Positions 10,302 to 23,100 are shown, counted from the first letter of the stretch. The stretch is DNA of 64,000 nt from Terebella lapidaria (GCA_949152475.1 OX424564.1:9362001-9426000), one strand, 5' to 3'. The notes: generated by a model from the sequence alone, not told the origin. A program made the numbers and translations.

Positions 10302-11368
10302 TGGCCCAACATCTCGGCCCGAAAAGACTCAAGCTCGCCCCTGAGGCGCTGCTCGGCCGTTAACGCCGAAGAAGAGCTCCCCTGGGAAGGGACACTCGGC
10401 GGCTCCATTGAGCGAGAAGACCCCTGGTCCGCCAACTGAGCAAAGGACATCATGCCCTGACTGGAGGAGGCGAAAGAACAGGCGGGCTGGAGGGCCGTCA
10501 AAGGAGAATCATCCTGAATATCCTCGGCGATCTGAAACACACAAGGCGAATCATTATTCGAGGGCATAGGTAACCGTGGAAAATGCGAAATTCCAGGAAC
10601 CCATGGGTTTGGACGGCTCATGGCCATTGGCTCCCGGCACCCACCGGCCACGGCTACGGTAGCCACGACCTGGGGTCCAGTAACCGATGGGAAATCGAGA
10701 ACCGGTAGCCGTAACACTGGCGTAACGGACCCGGACCGAAATCCGCCCTGGCTTGGGGGTTGAAACCCAGCTCTGGGGGCCGGAGCCCGACCCGGAGGGG
10801 GAAACAACGCTCTCTTTCCAGAGGGATTCCGGGCGCAAGGAACCGTCGTGTGCCCGATGGAACCGGCAAACCCCGAAACCACACTCGGAAACTGAAACCC
10901 AGGTCGTTCAGCCAGAGAAGCATGAGAACGAGGGGCCAGTAGAGAGGGAGCCAACGGTGAGCCACACAAACCCGTAGGCTGTGGGAAAGTCAGGGTGCCG
11001 AGAGCCGAACGCGCGGCTCCCGGGACCCGTACATGGCTGAAAGAAAATGACAATGATAAATCAAAACTTACAGCACAAACAGCATTGGATAACTGCAAAT
11101 CTAACCGCCGCTTGCGTTCCTCAGACGCCTTGGGACGCGGCCTGGCGCTATCAGAATCTGACGGGGAAGGGGGAGTAGGGCAACCAGCAAACCTGCGGGC
11201 CTGAATCTCCCGTAAGCCTTGCAGACAAAGTTTCCACTCGTCGATGGACCAATCCGCGCACAACTCACAGGTGGCTGAAGGACGGCAATAGACAGTGTCC
11301 CTACACTGCCAGCAGGCGTTATGAACCTCCCACTTAGGAAGGTAGTGTTTGCACACGATGCACTTCAT
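10142..11368 (-). CDS. DIRS Gag-like protein
   Basis: The likely start is the ATG at 11368, followed at once by a Cys-rich segment (CIVCKHYLP, CWQCRDTVYC, CELCADW), a pattern seen at the N-terminus of DIRS Gag proteins and probably metal-binding. The rest is Pro/Ser/Gly-rich. A strong splice pair lies inside the frame: GTAAGT at 11071-11066 and a TTTCAG acceptor ending at 10532. This predicts a 540-bp, frame-neutral intron that would remove the low-complexity part. The frame passes to the next gene by a -1 shift at a run of seven T near 10286-10292; whether this is programmed or an indel cannot be told here. Confidence 0.7.
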   Translation of the reverse strand: MKCIVCKHYLPKWEVHNACWQCRDTVYCRPSATCELCADWSIDEWKLCLQGLREIQARRFAGCPTPPSPSDSDSARPRPKASEERKRRLDLQLSNAVCAVSFDLSLSFSFSHVRVPGAARSALGTLTFPQPTGLCGSPLAPSLLAPRSHASLAERPGFQFPSVVSGFAGSIGHTTVPCARNPSGKRALFPPPGRAPAPRAGFQPPSQGGFRSGSVTPVLRLPVLDFPSVTGPQVVATVAVAGGCREPMAMSRPNPWVPGISHFPRLPMPSNNDSPCVFQIAEDIQDDSPLTALQPACSFASSSQGMMSFAQLADQGSSRSMEPPSVPSQGSSSSALTAEQRLRGELESFRAEMLGQWQQFFWRGFRLPSLHHRPLLPPSTSCPRTRSPAGVPSQLASLCQGRRVLCCR

Positions 11369-11615
11369 ATCTGAAACATAGCAAACATTGAAGTACGATC
11401 GGGCGATATTAGGGGAAGGAAAGGGCCCTGGGGAGGCTTTACCATTTCCTCCCAAAAAAATCACATAAAACTAACTCTAAGCTAGCTAGCAACCGTAATA
11501 ACGATCAGATGAAGAAAAGGCTGAACAAAGAACAGCCACAAGTCGATCGTGGAAGTGAAAATTCAACTTCGAATGCCGACAGTAAGACTTTGCTGACATA
11601 TCCAACAATGGAGGA

Positions 11616-11846
11616 GCAAATTAATGGCGGCTAAGGTCAATCATATGACCGGTGTGACGTCACATCTACACCGCAGGGAATCTGAGATGTGTGAGAGTAA
11701 TTTCTTTCAATTTAGAGTTCGAGATGAATGCCAGGAATTTTTGAGAAAAAATTCTTGTGACATTCATTTCTCTCTCCTCTTCTTTGAATGCCAAGGTAGG
11801 ATTACCCAAAGAGTTTATTATAGAGGTAGTGGTATGGCAATAAATA
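11616..11846 (-). repeat. DIRS terminal inverted repeat, right (element 5' end)
   Basis: Reverse complement of 5378-5607. It contains TGACGTCA at 11655-11662 and an ATGGCGGCTAAGG word. Because it lies upstream of the Gag-like gene on the minus strand, it is the likely promoter of the element. Its outer end is complementary to the second half of the internal complementary region. Confidence 0.9.
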
Positions 11847-13424
11847 TCTTATATCCGGTAACAGAGGAAGAACTCGTCAAAGTCATAACAGCGTCCAATG
11901 CGAAGACCTGTTCTCTTGACTCCTGCCCAACTGCGCTCCTCAAGGCGACTATGACATCGCATCTGGAGCCTTTACTGCACCTCTTCAACACCAGCTCCCG
12001 AGAAGGCGTCTTCCCAGAACAATTTAAGGTTGCAGAGGTCAAACCCTTGCTGAAGAAGCCAGGTCTGGACCACACATCACACAAAAACTTCAGGCCGGTA
12101 TCGAACCTACCGACGATCAGCAAATGGCTGGAGAGATTAGCAATCCGTCGGTTAAATGAACACATCCTAGAATCACATCTGGAAACATACCAGTCGGCGT
12201 ATAAGCAAGACCACTCAATGGAAACTACCCTCCTTAAAGTCTTCAACAATGTCACACTCAAGTTGGATAAACGCCGCATCGTGCTACTCGCCATTAATGA
12301 CTTGTCATCGGCGTTTGACACGATATCTCATGAACAACTTTGCTACCTGCTCGACAAGGAGTATGGTGTCCGCGGAACTGCACTAGCCTGGTTTACTTCA
12401 TACTTTGCAAATCGCCGACAGTATGTCAAGATTGGCCAGAATCAATCTGATCCTGTTCATCTCAAAACAGGATGCCCTCAGGGATCAGTAATCGGCCCAA
12501 TCACTTACAACTTGTACACAGCCCCATTGGCACGTATCATAGATCATCATGAACTCATGTATCATAAATATACAGACGATCTCCAAGTCTACGTGGATTG
12601 TACCGTCACTGCGATAGATGAGGCTAAAGATGCCTGCACGACATCCGACAGTGGATGCTCCGCTGGCAGCTCATGATAAATGACAGTAAAACGGAATTCT
12701 TGGTGTTTCACAACCGACAGGTCACAGTCCCACACGGACTAACCCTCCACCTTGCTGACGTTGACATTCCCCTATCAACAAGCGTTAGGAACATGGGAGT
12801 GATTTTTGACCCCCAGCTCTCTCGCGAGAAACACGTCTCTCACATCATTCGGAGCTGCAATTTCTCATTACGTCAGCTCCAACGAGTACGGCAGTACATA
12901 ACGAAAGATGCCTGCAAGCGTGCCGTCCACGCACTCGTGATCAGTAGACTCGATTATTGCAACTCAGTTCTTTTGGATATTCAGTTCTTTTGGATATTCC
13001 AGGCGTATTACTGAACAAACTACAAAAGTTGCAAAATCGGGCAGCACGTCTCGTTCTCCGCCCTCAGAGAGCCAGGATCGAGGTGGTCCACACCTCGCCA
13101 CTCCTGAGAGAACTTAGCTGGCTCCCAGTACACCTTCGCATAACATTTAAAACGTGTTGCATCGTGCATAAATGTGTGCATGGTCAGGCGCCACTTTACC
13201 TACGTGAACAGTTGAGTGTTGTGACAAGGCCAGCTCGTCTCCGACAACCACACAGTACTGATCTTACAGTTCCACAACCATCTCGAAAGATTGGCAGATC
13301 TGCGTTCTCATTCGCGGGACCGTCTGCATGGAATGCTCTGCCATCGGGTCTGAGAGAAATCAACAACCTCTACACTTTCCGGCGTCAACTAAAAACATTG
13401 TTCTGGCAACGTTACATCTAAGTT
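11847..13424 (+). pseudogene. LINE reverse transcriptase, frame-broken
   Basis: From the DIRS right border the LINE frame resumes at once with LYPVTEEELVKVI and runs through reverse-transcriptase blocks to about 12676. It shifts frame near 12640 and again near 12990. The catalytic aspartate pair is present but in YTDD rather than YADD. The C-terminal module (RAVHALVISRLDYCNS, LNKLQKLQNRAARLV, WNALPSGLREI) is typical of CR1/L2-like elements. A ~17-bp tandem duplication near 12965-12998 causes the second frame break. Stop at about 13424. Confidence 0.85.
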
Positions 13425-13566
13425 TGTCCTTCCATCGTTTCTGTGTTGTAAATGTATTGTATCTAGTTTTATATCATTGTATATCAAGGTTGTAAAGCGC
13501 ACCGATAGGTTCATTCGGACCTGATTTCCGCGCTCAACAAGCATCATAAATAATAAATAAATAAAT

Positions 13567-13683
13567 TCGAGTGGATATTCGGAAGCACCAGGTTAGCCCA
13601 GAAGATTGAACTGACCTACAGCAGGATACCCCAGTCCACTGAGTCGAGTATCTATTAGGAATTGGAATGTGTCACTCACACCA
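13567..13683. other. Short unique spacer
   Basis: Sequence between the AATA tail of the LINE and the right copy of the ~830-bp direct repeat. Nothing recognisable is present. Confidence 0.5.
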
Positions 13684-14518
13684 TAGGTAGAATGTTCCCT
13701 TCAGTCACATGGAGTTCAGAGCACTGGAACCGATGCCGGTTCTGGTTCTCCTGCAGCCGCCTGTGCAGCTAAGAGGCCTCATCACGTAGGCGCGTGCCGT
13801 TAGCTACTCAAAGTTGACATGCAGCCGTATTGTCTCAGCTGAGGTAGGGGGAACAGACGACCGAGACTCGTGTAGCCCATGCTCAATGAGATCTCGGATG
13901 CCCAAAGGCCTGCATTGTAGGCCTCCTGACGTTGGAGATTGAAGTCTGTGACCTCATACTGCAGCCGGTCACCTGCCCAAACAGATTTCCTAGCGAGGTC
14001 ATGGTGGTCGGGCCTCAGACTGAGCATTGCATCATTCTACATGCGTACGCCACGGACGATGTCCTTGGGTCAGCATGAGTCGTCCAGTAGACAATATGAT
14101 CATGTCGACCGTTCAGACACTTCAAGGACTGGGATCGATGGCGGACAAGCTATGGATGGTCTCGAAATCCTGGGTGGGGCTCTCAGAACGGAGGCCAAAA
14201 GGCCTTGAACGAACGTGGGGTCATTGGGCGTCCAAACGAGGCTGCACAGTGCACATTGGTGCCCCCATCAACTGATGCCATCTCAGGACAGAGTGTTGGC
14301 AACTAGAGGAAAGGGCATGGCTCACAAATGTTCAATAGCCGGCTGAACGAGGTCGGATGCCACAGCATCCATTGTAAGTTTCTGTGACCGGAGGACCAGA
14401 TGCCTGATTGTGAGGAGGTGAAGGCGGTCAATCATCCGATTCTACCAAAAGAAATCAATTGTGGAATGTCTCCCATTCTTTCCAAACCAAGAGAACCAGT
14501 TAGGAATCAAGCCATTCA
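13684..14518. repeat. Right copy of ~830-bp direct repeat
   Basis: Diverged direct copy of 3331-4150. It carries about 110 bp (roughly 14290-14400) that the left copy lacks, so one copy has had an insertion or the other a deletion. It holds the same decayed coiled-coil reading on the minus strand (EVTDFNLQRQEAYNAG near 13950). Confidence 0.7.
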
Positions 14519-16640
14519 AGTGCAGTTCTTTTTTCATGTGTAGATTACACATTCGACAGTTTCATTTCTGACTTCCCCAGTCCTCCACACTGGAATCCGT
14601 GGTATACATGAAGGGCAAGAACTGATGAAATGGAGCACCTCAACAACTGGACCTCAACAAATGGAGCACCTCAAGCAAGTATTTCGAGATTGGTTAGAAA
14701 ACAACTATGATAACTTTGACCATTCATACATTTTTTAACATTATCAGGAATCATAATTCTATATTGTTGGGGAGAAGGTCTCCAGTAGCTCGGGAGCCTT
14801 TGGTGCCATGGGCAAGACCCTGATCAACACCGACTCCTGCTCACTTTCCAATCATCACTGGAAACCTATCAACACAAGATGTATCCATATAATAGAAGAG
14901 GAAACATGTGTAGGCAGGAAGATTATCTGAGCACAGCGACACTGCAACCCCCACAGGGTAGTCCAAAGACTGAAAAACATTCTCCGAGACATTGGCTGAC
15001 TGCAATCAACCCGTAGGAACATGTAGTCAAATTTAGCCTAACATTTAGGACAGAAGAGAATATTTGCGAGGTGTAAAATGAAATGATACGGAGGTAGCAA
15101 GAATTTTGAAAGTGAACGCCAGTAATCAATATGACAATGTCATTATGTACACCGTGAGGAACTTGAGAGGTGAAAAGAATTTTCTTCTGAATCAAGATTT
15201 ATTGCCATGGAGAGATGTGAATGACATATTCTATTGGAAGGAAGAAGGATCATGCTATGGTTATCTATGTGTTTGCTTTTTCCAAATACATAAAATACTT
15301 TTGTTGCTGGGTTCTGATTTCTTGTGAACCATCTGTTTCTAACAGTTGATACGTTAGTTAGCTCAGAAACATCACAGGAATGAGACACGAGTTTGAAAGT
15401 TTATGTCCTCTTCTTGAAACTACAAGAAGAGGACATGAAATTGTACATGCAAATTGAAAGGATTCCAGCTTCGAGTAAGTTTTTTGAGGTTTTGATAGAA
15501 TAATGGAATCTTGTTGATTGTCAATGGAGATGGAGATTTGTCTTCTATTTAACTGTCTTGGTGAAAGATTTTGGGAGAGAATACAGCACCTTATCCAAGA
15601 GGTATCAACTATTTGTACATGTCATGCACTATATCAGAAAAGACAACTCTGAAAGGTGCAATGGTCACATAAACATTGTGGTGTTGAACCAAGTGTTGCC
15701 GTTGATGAAAATGTTCATGTATTTGGAAAGCATGCTGTAACGACAAAAGAGAAGATCAAAATTTTCCTATTTTGTCACAAAATTCACATATACATTGTGA
15801 ATAGATACATATATCAGGATCTTTTCCACAATGCTGATATCACAGAACCATGGTAATTATTTTTTTCACATGCATTAATATCAGCTTTTATAAGAACTGG
15901 CTTTCAATGATATATATATATTTTGCAAAATACAGTCGGGTAAAACAATCATATTTGTGTCCTCCATAGTTCATATTTTGGGATGCATAATATGTCAAAC
16001 AAAACCATCAATGATTTGTGAATATCCATGCACTTTCATGCTGAATGGTTATGTGCCGTGCTATTTGGCAAGTTTAGTACAATGAACTGCTTATGTCACA
16101 GAATTTTTTTTTGTGGCAAGTGATACATGTTAAAGTGTAAAATTATTACCGTACTCCAAATTTCTATGCAGCAGCTCAATAAAGGCTAAAGAGTTGTGAT
16201 GTAAAATACATACATTTTGGAATGTAAAGCTTTGCTTCGATATACCCAAAATAACATCATAAGAACTAGTACATACAACGTATTACAGAAAACATTACAT
16301 GTAAGAAGAATATCTGTTACAAACTCGGCAGATAACAAAGGCCAGCTCTGTACAGCTTCAGAATCTAGAATGGCACACCACTTAGAGACATATACCACGT
16401 TTTCTTCCACATATTATAACAGTAGATATTTACAATTACCAATCTTTCAGCACCTTCTGAATAAACTTAGCATTATTTCATGTCATGAAACTTCATGATA
16501 ATCCTGATACAAAAACTGATAACAAAGAAGAGCATGCCACACAACAACATTTTCCTGTGTAATCCTGTATAAATGCCATATATATGTCACTATGTTAAAC
16601 ACAGCTGAAACACAAGTTCAGTAATAATCACTGACAAAAT
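14519..16640. other. Intergenic, 3' flank of the NO VEIN-like gene
   Basis: No gene supported. Short forward and reverse open frames lack domains and splice context. The part nearest 16640 probably includes the 3' untranslated region of the minus-strand gene that ends at 16700, but I found no clear minus-strand AATAAA to place its end. Confidence 0.5.
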
Positions 16641-16699
16641 CACTATCTTGAATCACTATGGAGCTTCCACTACTATCATCGCCAAATACTGACAACGTC

Positions 16700-17199
16700 C
16701 TAGACCACCATACAGAGACGCACTTGTTTAGCGTCCATTTTGGCAGCAAGGTTCTCCAGTTTCTTGAGACGCACGGAGCCGACTTCCGCCCCTCCATTGA
16801 ACACTCGGTACAGGTGGAAGTTCTCACGAGCCGACTGTGCAAATTGGAACTCCTGGGAGGAGATCTCGAAGAAAGCCTTCTTGTTGGACAGCGTACTCTT
16901 CACCTCGATGTACACCTCTCTCTCCTCCCCTGATCTATCGTCCCTGAGGTGCACCATGAAATCATATGGCTTCCCTGTCTCCCCCTCCATGTTTATCCAG
17001 TTGACGTACACGATATCTGAGCCGGGTTGACTGGCGCGACTCACGAGGTATTCATTGACGAGGTGCTCTCCCCACCGTCCGATCTCAGCCTCGTCTGAGG
17101 TCTCACCAAGGCGAATGTCCGACGGAACCTTCGGGGCGGAGTCTTGGCTCAAGTCTTCATACATTACATCAGTACAGTCATCTGTCCATGTTGTTGTAC
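16700..17199 (-). CDS. Exon 32: DUF3883, PD-(D/E)XK-like domain
   Basis: Residues 2804-2969. The DUF3883 (NO VEIN C-terminal) signature is clear: IGRWGEHLV (E2848), KPYDFMV (D2883) and YIEVKST (E2902, K2904). The E, D, ExK spacing matches the restriction-endonuclease-like PD-(D/E)XK fold, and all expected acidic residues and the lysine are present. Activity is therefore possible, though nuclease function of this family in animals is, to my knowledge, unproven. Confidence 0.93.
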
Positions 17200-20100
17200 C
17201 TACGTTATAGATGATACAATAGATAAATTCACCTGCATGTTTCAACCATCTTAATCATTTAATTCACAAGATAAGAACAGCTGTCAGTACATGAAAACAA
17301 TTTTCTGGTCATATGGAAGCCTTGCATCACCCGAGTATAAAGTACTCATTAACCCACAGCACACATTTAATTTGACTTTATGCACTCTTTAATGATTATC
17401 ATATTGAAATTTATACACACCGCCAAAAAAGACAGGAGGCTGGGGGTACATCTCATAGTTCTGATTCCAATGTGGCTGAATCCTGTGTTCTCCACTCCAT
17501 GTTGTGGGATCGTTGTAACCATGGTGACCTTGCTGGACCTCACTGCCAGGCTCAGCTGAAGCCACTTCCTCTGTACGTCTTGGTCCCACTATTGCACCGG
17601 TCTGCTCCCCAGAAGGCCTGTTCTCGCCTTGCTCCATGGGACTTGTAGGCCGCGGTCTGGGACCTCCACGGTGACCTCCATGAGGGGCGACTCGACTTTC
17701 CTCCTCCTCATCACCGTCATTTATGACCACAACGTTGGTCACGTTACCGTCCGTGGCAGGTTTGCCACTTTGCGTTGACATGTTCGAGTCTGAACGATGG
17801 AATTCTGTGGATATTGGGGATCTGGGTGTGCGGTTTGCATCACCAGAGTGTGGACTGAGAGCATGGCTCTCACGCTGACCGGCCTCGGGAGTCAATCTCT
17901 CCCCAGGGGCTTGTCGAGGTCCGTCGCCGTCGTCCTGGCGATGAACGAGGCGAGAGGGCCGCAGATTGTCTGGGAGCCTGGTGTGATCAACATGCTCTGG
18001 GGGTTTTGGTGGTGGCCACATTGAAGTACCACTTGGTCTCGTTGCTGTAAGAAAGATGTGAGCATGTTAAGACATTTTTAATAGTGTGAAAGATGTAGGA
18101 ATATGGTGTTGGGATGTCTTAGAACCAGGCGCTCCACAGTTGCTGTGTGATCATGTGGGTGTATGCCCCTAACATACCATCATGCTTTTATTTGTGTGAC
18201 TATCCTTCCTCTGTACAATCATTGTTTAATCATGTGTGACTAAGATTCCTCTGAACAATCATCATTTTACACAAATTTAGATGGTTTCTGCTGTGCAATA
18301 CCTTTGCTATCTGGAGGAGCTGAAGAGGACTGTGGCGGCCATGCCCTTATACCCCCTCCTTCTGGGGCTGTTCCATCAGCTGCTGTCACTCCCTCTGCCT
18401 GACTAGTTTCCATTGGTTGCATTTCAACTTCAAGCATACAAATATCATAAAGTGCTAATACAGTAATTTATTCAACAGGATTCTCCTTTTATTCCAATAA
18501 CTAGTCCTTGGTCCATGACAGTACAATGAAGTGCCCCGGTACTCACCGCTGCTCTGTGGCGTGTACACTGGAGGTGGTGGCATGTACACAACTGGTACTG
18601 GGATGGTCCAAGGTTCCTCACCGTCTGGGAGAGGGAACAGTTCGTGTTGGTCCAGGAACTTCTGATCCGAGCGCTGTGGGTATTCCATCGCATCCATCAG
18701 CATTGACCTGAGGGCAGTGGTCAAGCACAAGGGCTTAGTATATGTCTTGAGTTCCATTGCTCACATTAATCAAGTGACAAGAAAGGAGAGTAGATGTGTT
18801 GATGCATAGATACTTAGGGCACAACAAAATCATGACATCAAAAGTTTAGGCAAAAATACTATATGCCAAAATTATGTCTCTGAAGTACTTATTATAGAAG
18901 TCAACATAAGTAATGACAACGAAATATACTTATCCATGATTACACTCACTTGAGGTCCCGAGCACAGTTTTTGTCGCTGAGACTGAAGTATCTGGCCAGC
19001 TCGCGGTTAACGTCGTTTAGAGACTTGATGTGGTCGCGGTGGATGGTGAACTGATTGTCGTCGACGATCTGACAAACCTCGGGCTGGACCACTGGGACTA
19101 GTTCAGGGCGGTCCACCAGAGAGTACACCAGCTCCAGCTTACCCACCTGGGGTAGAGGGAGGGGTATAACAAGGGATGAGTTATCGAACTGAAGCTATAC
19201 CATGATTTATTATCATTTCAAAAACTTACTAGAATGTACTGGATTTAGGTTCAGAAAAAGACAGCATATGGAGTAAAAGAACTCACCTGTCCGAAGGTCA
19301 TGCTGGCAAGGATGGAACCAACATTCTTGGACTTCAAAGTCTCGTAAATTTCGGGGTGCGATGCCACCAACAATCGCTGTATGAAGCCAATGACTTGGCC
19401 GACGTAGATCTGTAGGTCAGGACAGGGAGCATACATCTCCGTTGTGGGCTGGATCTCTACACACTTGCTCAAGAGTTCCACACCCAGTGTGTGGTACAGG
19501 AACTGTATAGACTCAGAGTTGATGGAGTATTGATCTGGAAAGAAGTTCAATGCAATCTGAGTTTCAAAGTACATGTATTTTGCATACAATCATTCCATAT
19601 AATTGTGGACTAGATCTACATCACACGTACTGCATCATAGTTCGCATATAATCATGATAATTGTGTACTGCACACACCTCTGCCTGATTTCTTGCGGTCG
19701 ACTACCCTCAGTTTTTCGGCACAGTCCAGGAACACGACCCCCTCCATCCCCTGGAACATTCGCTCGAATGTTTTGTCATCGGCGATCAGTGGCTTCTCCG
19801 TGAGGCTCACCCACGAAGCCCGGGACTTCCCTGGGAGACACTTGTTATCCCCGATACGACACTTGACATTTCTGACAAACTGCTCTGCGAGTCTTGCTCC
19901 GTCTTCAGACTTCTCCTGTGTGGACTTGAGCTCGATGCCGATCACTGACAGGATCTGGAGGACATCTGCAGGATCCTTGGACGGAGGCACGGTCATCGTG
20001 AGAAGAACTAGGAGCTGTGTGTACTCCTCAACGCTTGGGAACTTCTGGATTTTCGCACACTTCAAAAAGAAGTCTTTGAGATCCTTGGGGTAGTAGAGAC

Positions 20101-23100
20101 AGAGTAATGGCTTGGAGATGACTCCCTGATGGTCCAACAGTTTGACACTTTCCTTGTGTTTCTCGAAGAGACCTGATGGTTCTGCCCAGCGCACTTCATG
20201 ACGAGCACGAAATAGTCCACGAGAAGGAACTTCTGGCTTGTCGAAGGCTTCCCTCGACTGAATCGTGAAAATCACAGGGTACTTGCTTAATAGTGCCTCT
20301 AATTCAGATGGCAGGAGATTTGCTTGAAGATATTGGTACACCTCCCGCATGTGCTCAAGTGATGTTGTGAAACTACGAGGTTCATCCACGTTGTCATCGT
20401 CACGATTGCACCATGAAATCAGCTTGTCTCTGATGAAATCTCTCTTCACATGGAAATGAACGCCAAGGAACTGCGTAAAGCTGCTCTTCTCTGAGAAATT
20501 TGGCTCTAGATATGGCACATGGAAGTTGAGAAGCTTGAAGATTTCCGGCTTGTGGACAAAGAGCTCACCAGGGCACATGAGTCTATGCAATAGCTGGTAA
20601 TCTCCCTCCTGGTCCTCGACTCCGACCACCGCTGGAACCCACGCCAGATGCCGCAGGTTGTGGGCGAACGAAGTGTCCACCTCCTTCAGAGGGTTTCCTA
20701 GCAACAGGTCAAATTCATGCATATTTATTCATCATGTACAAGTGGGTTATAATGGAGACATGTACACACATATATCCAAAGATGTGAAGAACATCTATGG
20801 TTAAATATAAGCATGCAAGTGGTTTTGGATATACCAAGGATGTAAAGCACCCTAGAATCCCTGTAACAGGGTGAGTTTGTACATGTAAGAAGCTGATCTC
20901 ATCACACACCTTCACTATCACAGATGTTTGTTATGGTAGTACCCCCGCTGTACATGTTGTCCCAGGCCTGGTCGAGGACTTGGAACATGACACGACTCTG
21001 TTCAACGACGGTCTCTGGGGACTTGTTGTGGAGAACGAGAGCCTCAAACTCCTCACACTGGACATCTGCGACCTTGTACGAGTCCTGCTCTGGCAGCAGA
21101 TCACTGTACACCTGCCACGGGGATGATTTCTGAAAGTAGAAGGTATGCTGGTTCTCAGGATTTGGCATAGTTCCAAAGCATTGTGAGGGAATTCAACATC
21201 GCGCAATACAGTCATAAACCGAGAAACATACACCTGTCTTCATGTCTATTTTCATGAAATATTTATTAGTTCATCACAAGCATATAAACTTCAATGCTTC
21301 ATGATGAATACATTTTTCTCACCAGCTCTTCTTTAGTGAGAGTGACTGTTGATGACTTCAGAGCCAGGAATTCCAGCACGCCCAGTTTGGAGAAGAAGTC
21401 CCTCCACCGATGAATGTGCTTTTCCTGGGTTGAACCTACCAGGTAACGAGCATCCACGAATATCCAGTCGTAGCCTGAAACCATGCCATACAACAGTCAT
21501 AATTAGTTATTCAGTTTCCTAATGTTTGAAATCCAAAAGCTGGGAGATGTGTATGCCGAGAATTGCCGACCATCAGAATACTGTCACAAATTTATCATTA
21601 GTATTTTAAACCCCATGAGACTAAAGAAAGTTAATGAATCGATTTCTTTGATCTACAAGCAGACAATATCTTTTTTACTTTAACACACACCTGGCAGTAG
21701 TTTTCGCAGGTCGATTCTGCTGAGGTAAGCAGGTGTGAAGTGAATGGAGACCTCGGAGGGCTTCTGCGGCCCATGGTTGGTGAGGAGCACTGCCGTCTCT
21801 CGCAGCTCGTCGGTGTTTATCAGGGAGGCGTCTCGCTCTAATTGCTCCTTGATGTACACCATGTAAGACAGCAGCAGGTCTCGGGACTTTGACTGTAGTG
21901 TACAGAGAGGTCAATGTGAGCAACCAGAATGGGGCACCATAGACTACCGGTATTGCAATTTAGTTGGAATCATTATGTAAAGACCCGACTTGCATTTCAT
22001 GCCCTCTTCGGGAGAAGTCAATCATGCATAACGACCCTAATAGTCAGCGCTCATCAGCTCCCATGAATATTGATTAATTTAGTAGTCATGCCTGATTAAT
22101 TAACTCTTGGACGTTTAAAATATCCATATATGGCAAATCAAGTCTAAATGCAGAAAGACACAAATAATTTGTCGCTGATGATAATGTACCCATTGTCGAA
22201 CCTGAAACATACTGATGACACGATTTACAACTCCTGTTTCCCATACCTTCCACTTTTCCTCAGCCCTGAGCACAGGCAATATATGGTGATGAGTGATATC
22301 CTGAGGTGTCAGGCGCTTAACACCGACCAACTCCAGTAAACTGTACACCTGAGAGTTTGCCACAGAGTCCAGACCTTGCAGAAGCAACGGGTGAATGGTG
22401 TTCAAGTCACTAGAGAGAGCCAACAGCAGGTCTGAAACAAAGTCTTGCATTAGCTTGCTAACTGAATATCAATGTGGACATTTTCATCATATATGGCTGG
22501 CCAAAAATGCTGTCTTAGGCTTTATCTGAATTCAAGAAGCTGGACTGACTTACAGGAATGATCACAATTCCATTGTTAAAACCAACCTTGTTCCTTGGAC
22601 TTTTGCGGGTCTTTCTTCAGTGGGAAGAACAATGCCTGTTCATCGAGAGACACCATCTGTCCACTAGCGAGGGGCATTGTCGGCAGCTTCCGCAGACAAG
22701 AGATGACTTCTTCATTACCTTGAAGGTCATCCATAGCTCGGTAAATACACGTCAACCATTTGGCTGTGTGTATGATGTCATCATCTGTAGCTGGAAGATT
22801 ATAGAAATATTCACATGATTGTTTTAGGACTGTCAACATTAGAGTGCCGTCTAGTCATAGACATACCCCAGTAAACTTGAATCTTTTATTCAGCCCTGAT
22901 CAACCATTCTTGCCAATATTTATCATACCATAAGACCACTACAATTCTCTCTGCTGCCTGGTAAATACCAACCTGTGCCCTGTTGCTGGGAGGCGAGCAT
23001 GGTCTTGCGGATCTCGAGGAGGTGGGTAAGAGACATGGTCTGCACCCCCAGGCTGTCCCGCAAGGTGGGATTGAGCGTGGAGGCCACCTCTGGGTGCAGG

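Larger units (their letters stand above)
5349..11846 (-). mobile_element. DIRS-type tyrosine-recombinase retrotransposon
   Basis: A nearly full-structure DIRS element of about 6.5 kb lying on the minus strand. It has inverted terminal repeats (5378-5607 and 11616-11846), an internal complementary region (5651-5749) that joins the complements of both outer ends, and genes in the order Gag-like, reverse transcriptase/RNase H, tyrosine recombinase. This is the textbook DIRS arrangement. It interrupts the LINE with no target duplication: only AATA is shared at the junctions, and the LINE frame continues exactly across the insertion. Stops and frame breaks in the RT and recombinase mean this copy cannot be autonomous. 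Confidence 0.93.
4155..13566 (+). mobile_element. CR1/L2-like LINE, split by a DIRS insertion
   Basis: A non-LTR retrotransposon whose own sequence is about 4155-5348 plus 11847-13566, roughly 2.9 kb. The left part encodes a degenerate apurinic-type endonuclease (motifs ILTETWL, GGGVAIL, VGDVNIHLN). The right part encodes reverse transcriptase (LKKPGLD, FRPVSNLPTISK, SSAFDTISH, GCPQGSVIGP, and YTDDLQ in place of YADD) and the usual C-terminal segment (LQKLQNRAARLV, LSWLPVHLRI). It ends in an AATA-type simple tail (about 13546-13566). No ORF1 is seen, so it is 5'-truncated. The clade is judged from motifs only. A stop codon, frame breaks and a short tandem duplication show it is dead. Confidence 0.88.

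Noticed and set aside
3331..14518. LTR retrotransposon with ~830-bp LTRs
   Set aside because: The direct repeats are diverged, contain decayed coding sequence rather than promoter and TG...CA ends, and the interior is a LINE with a DIRS.
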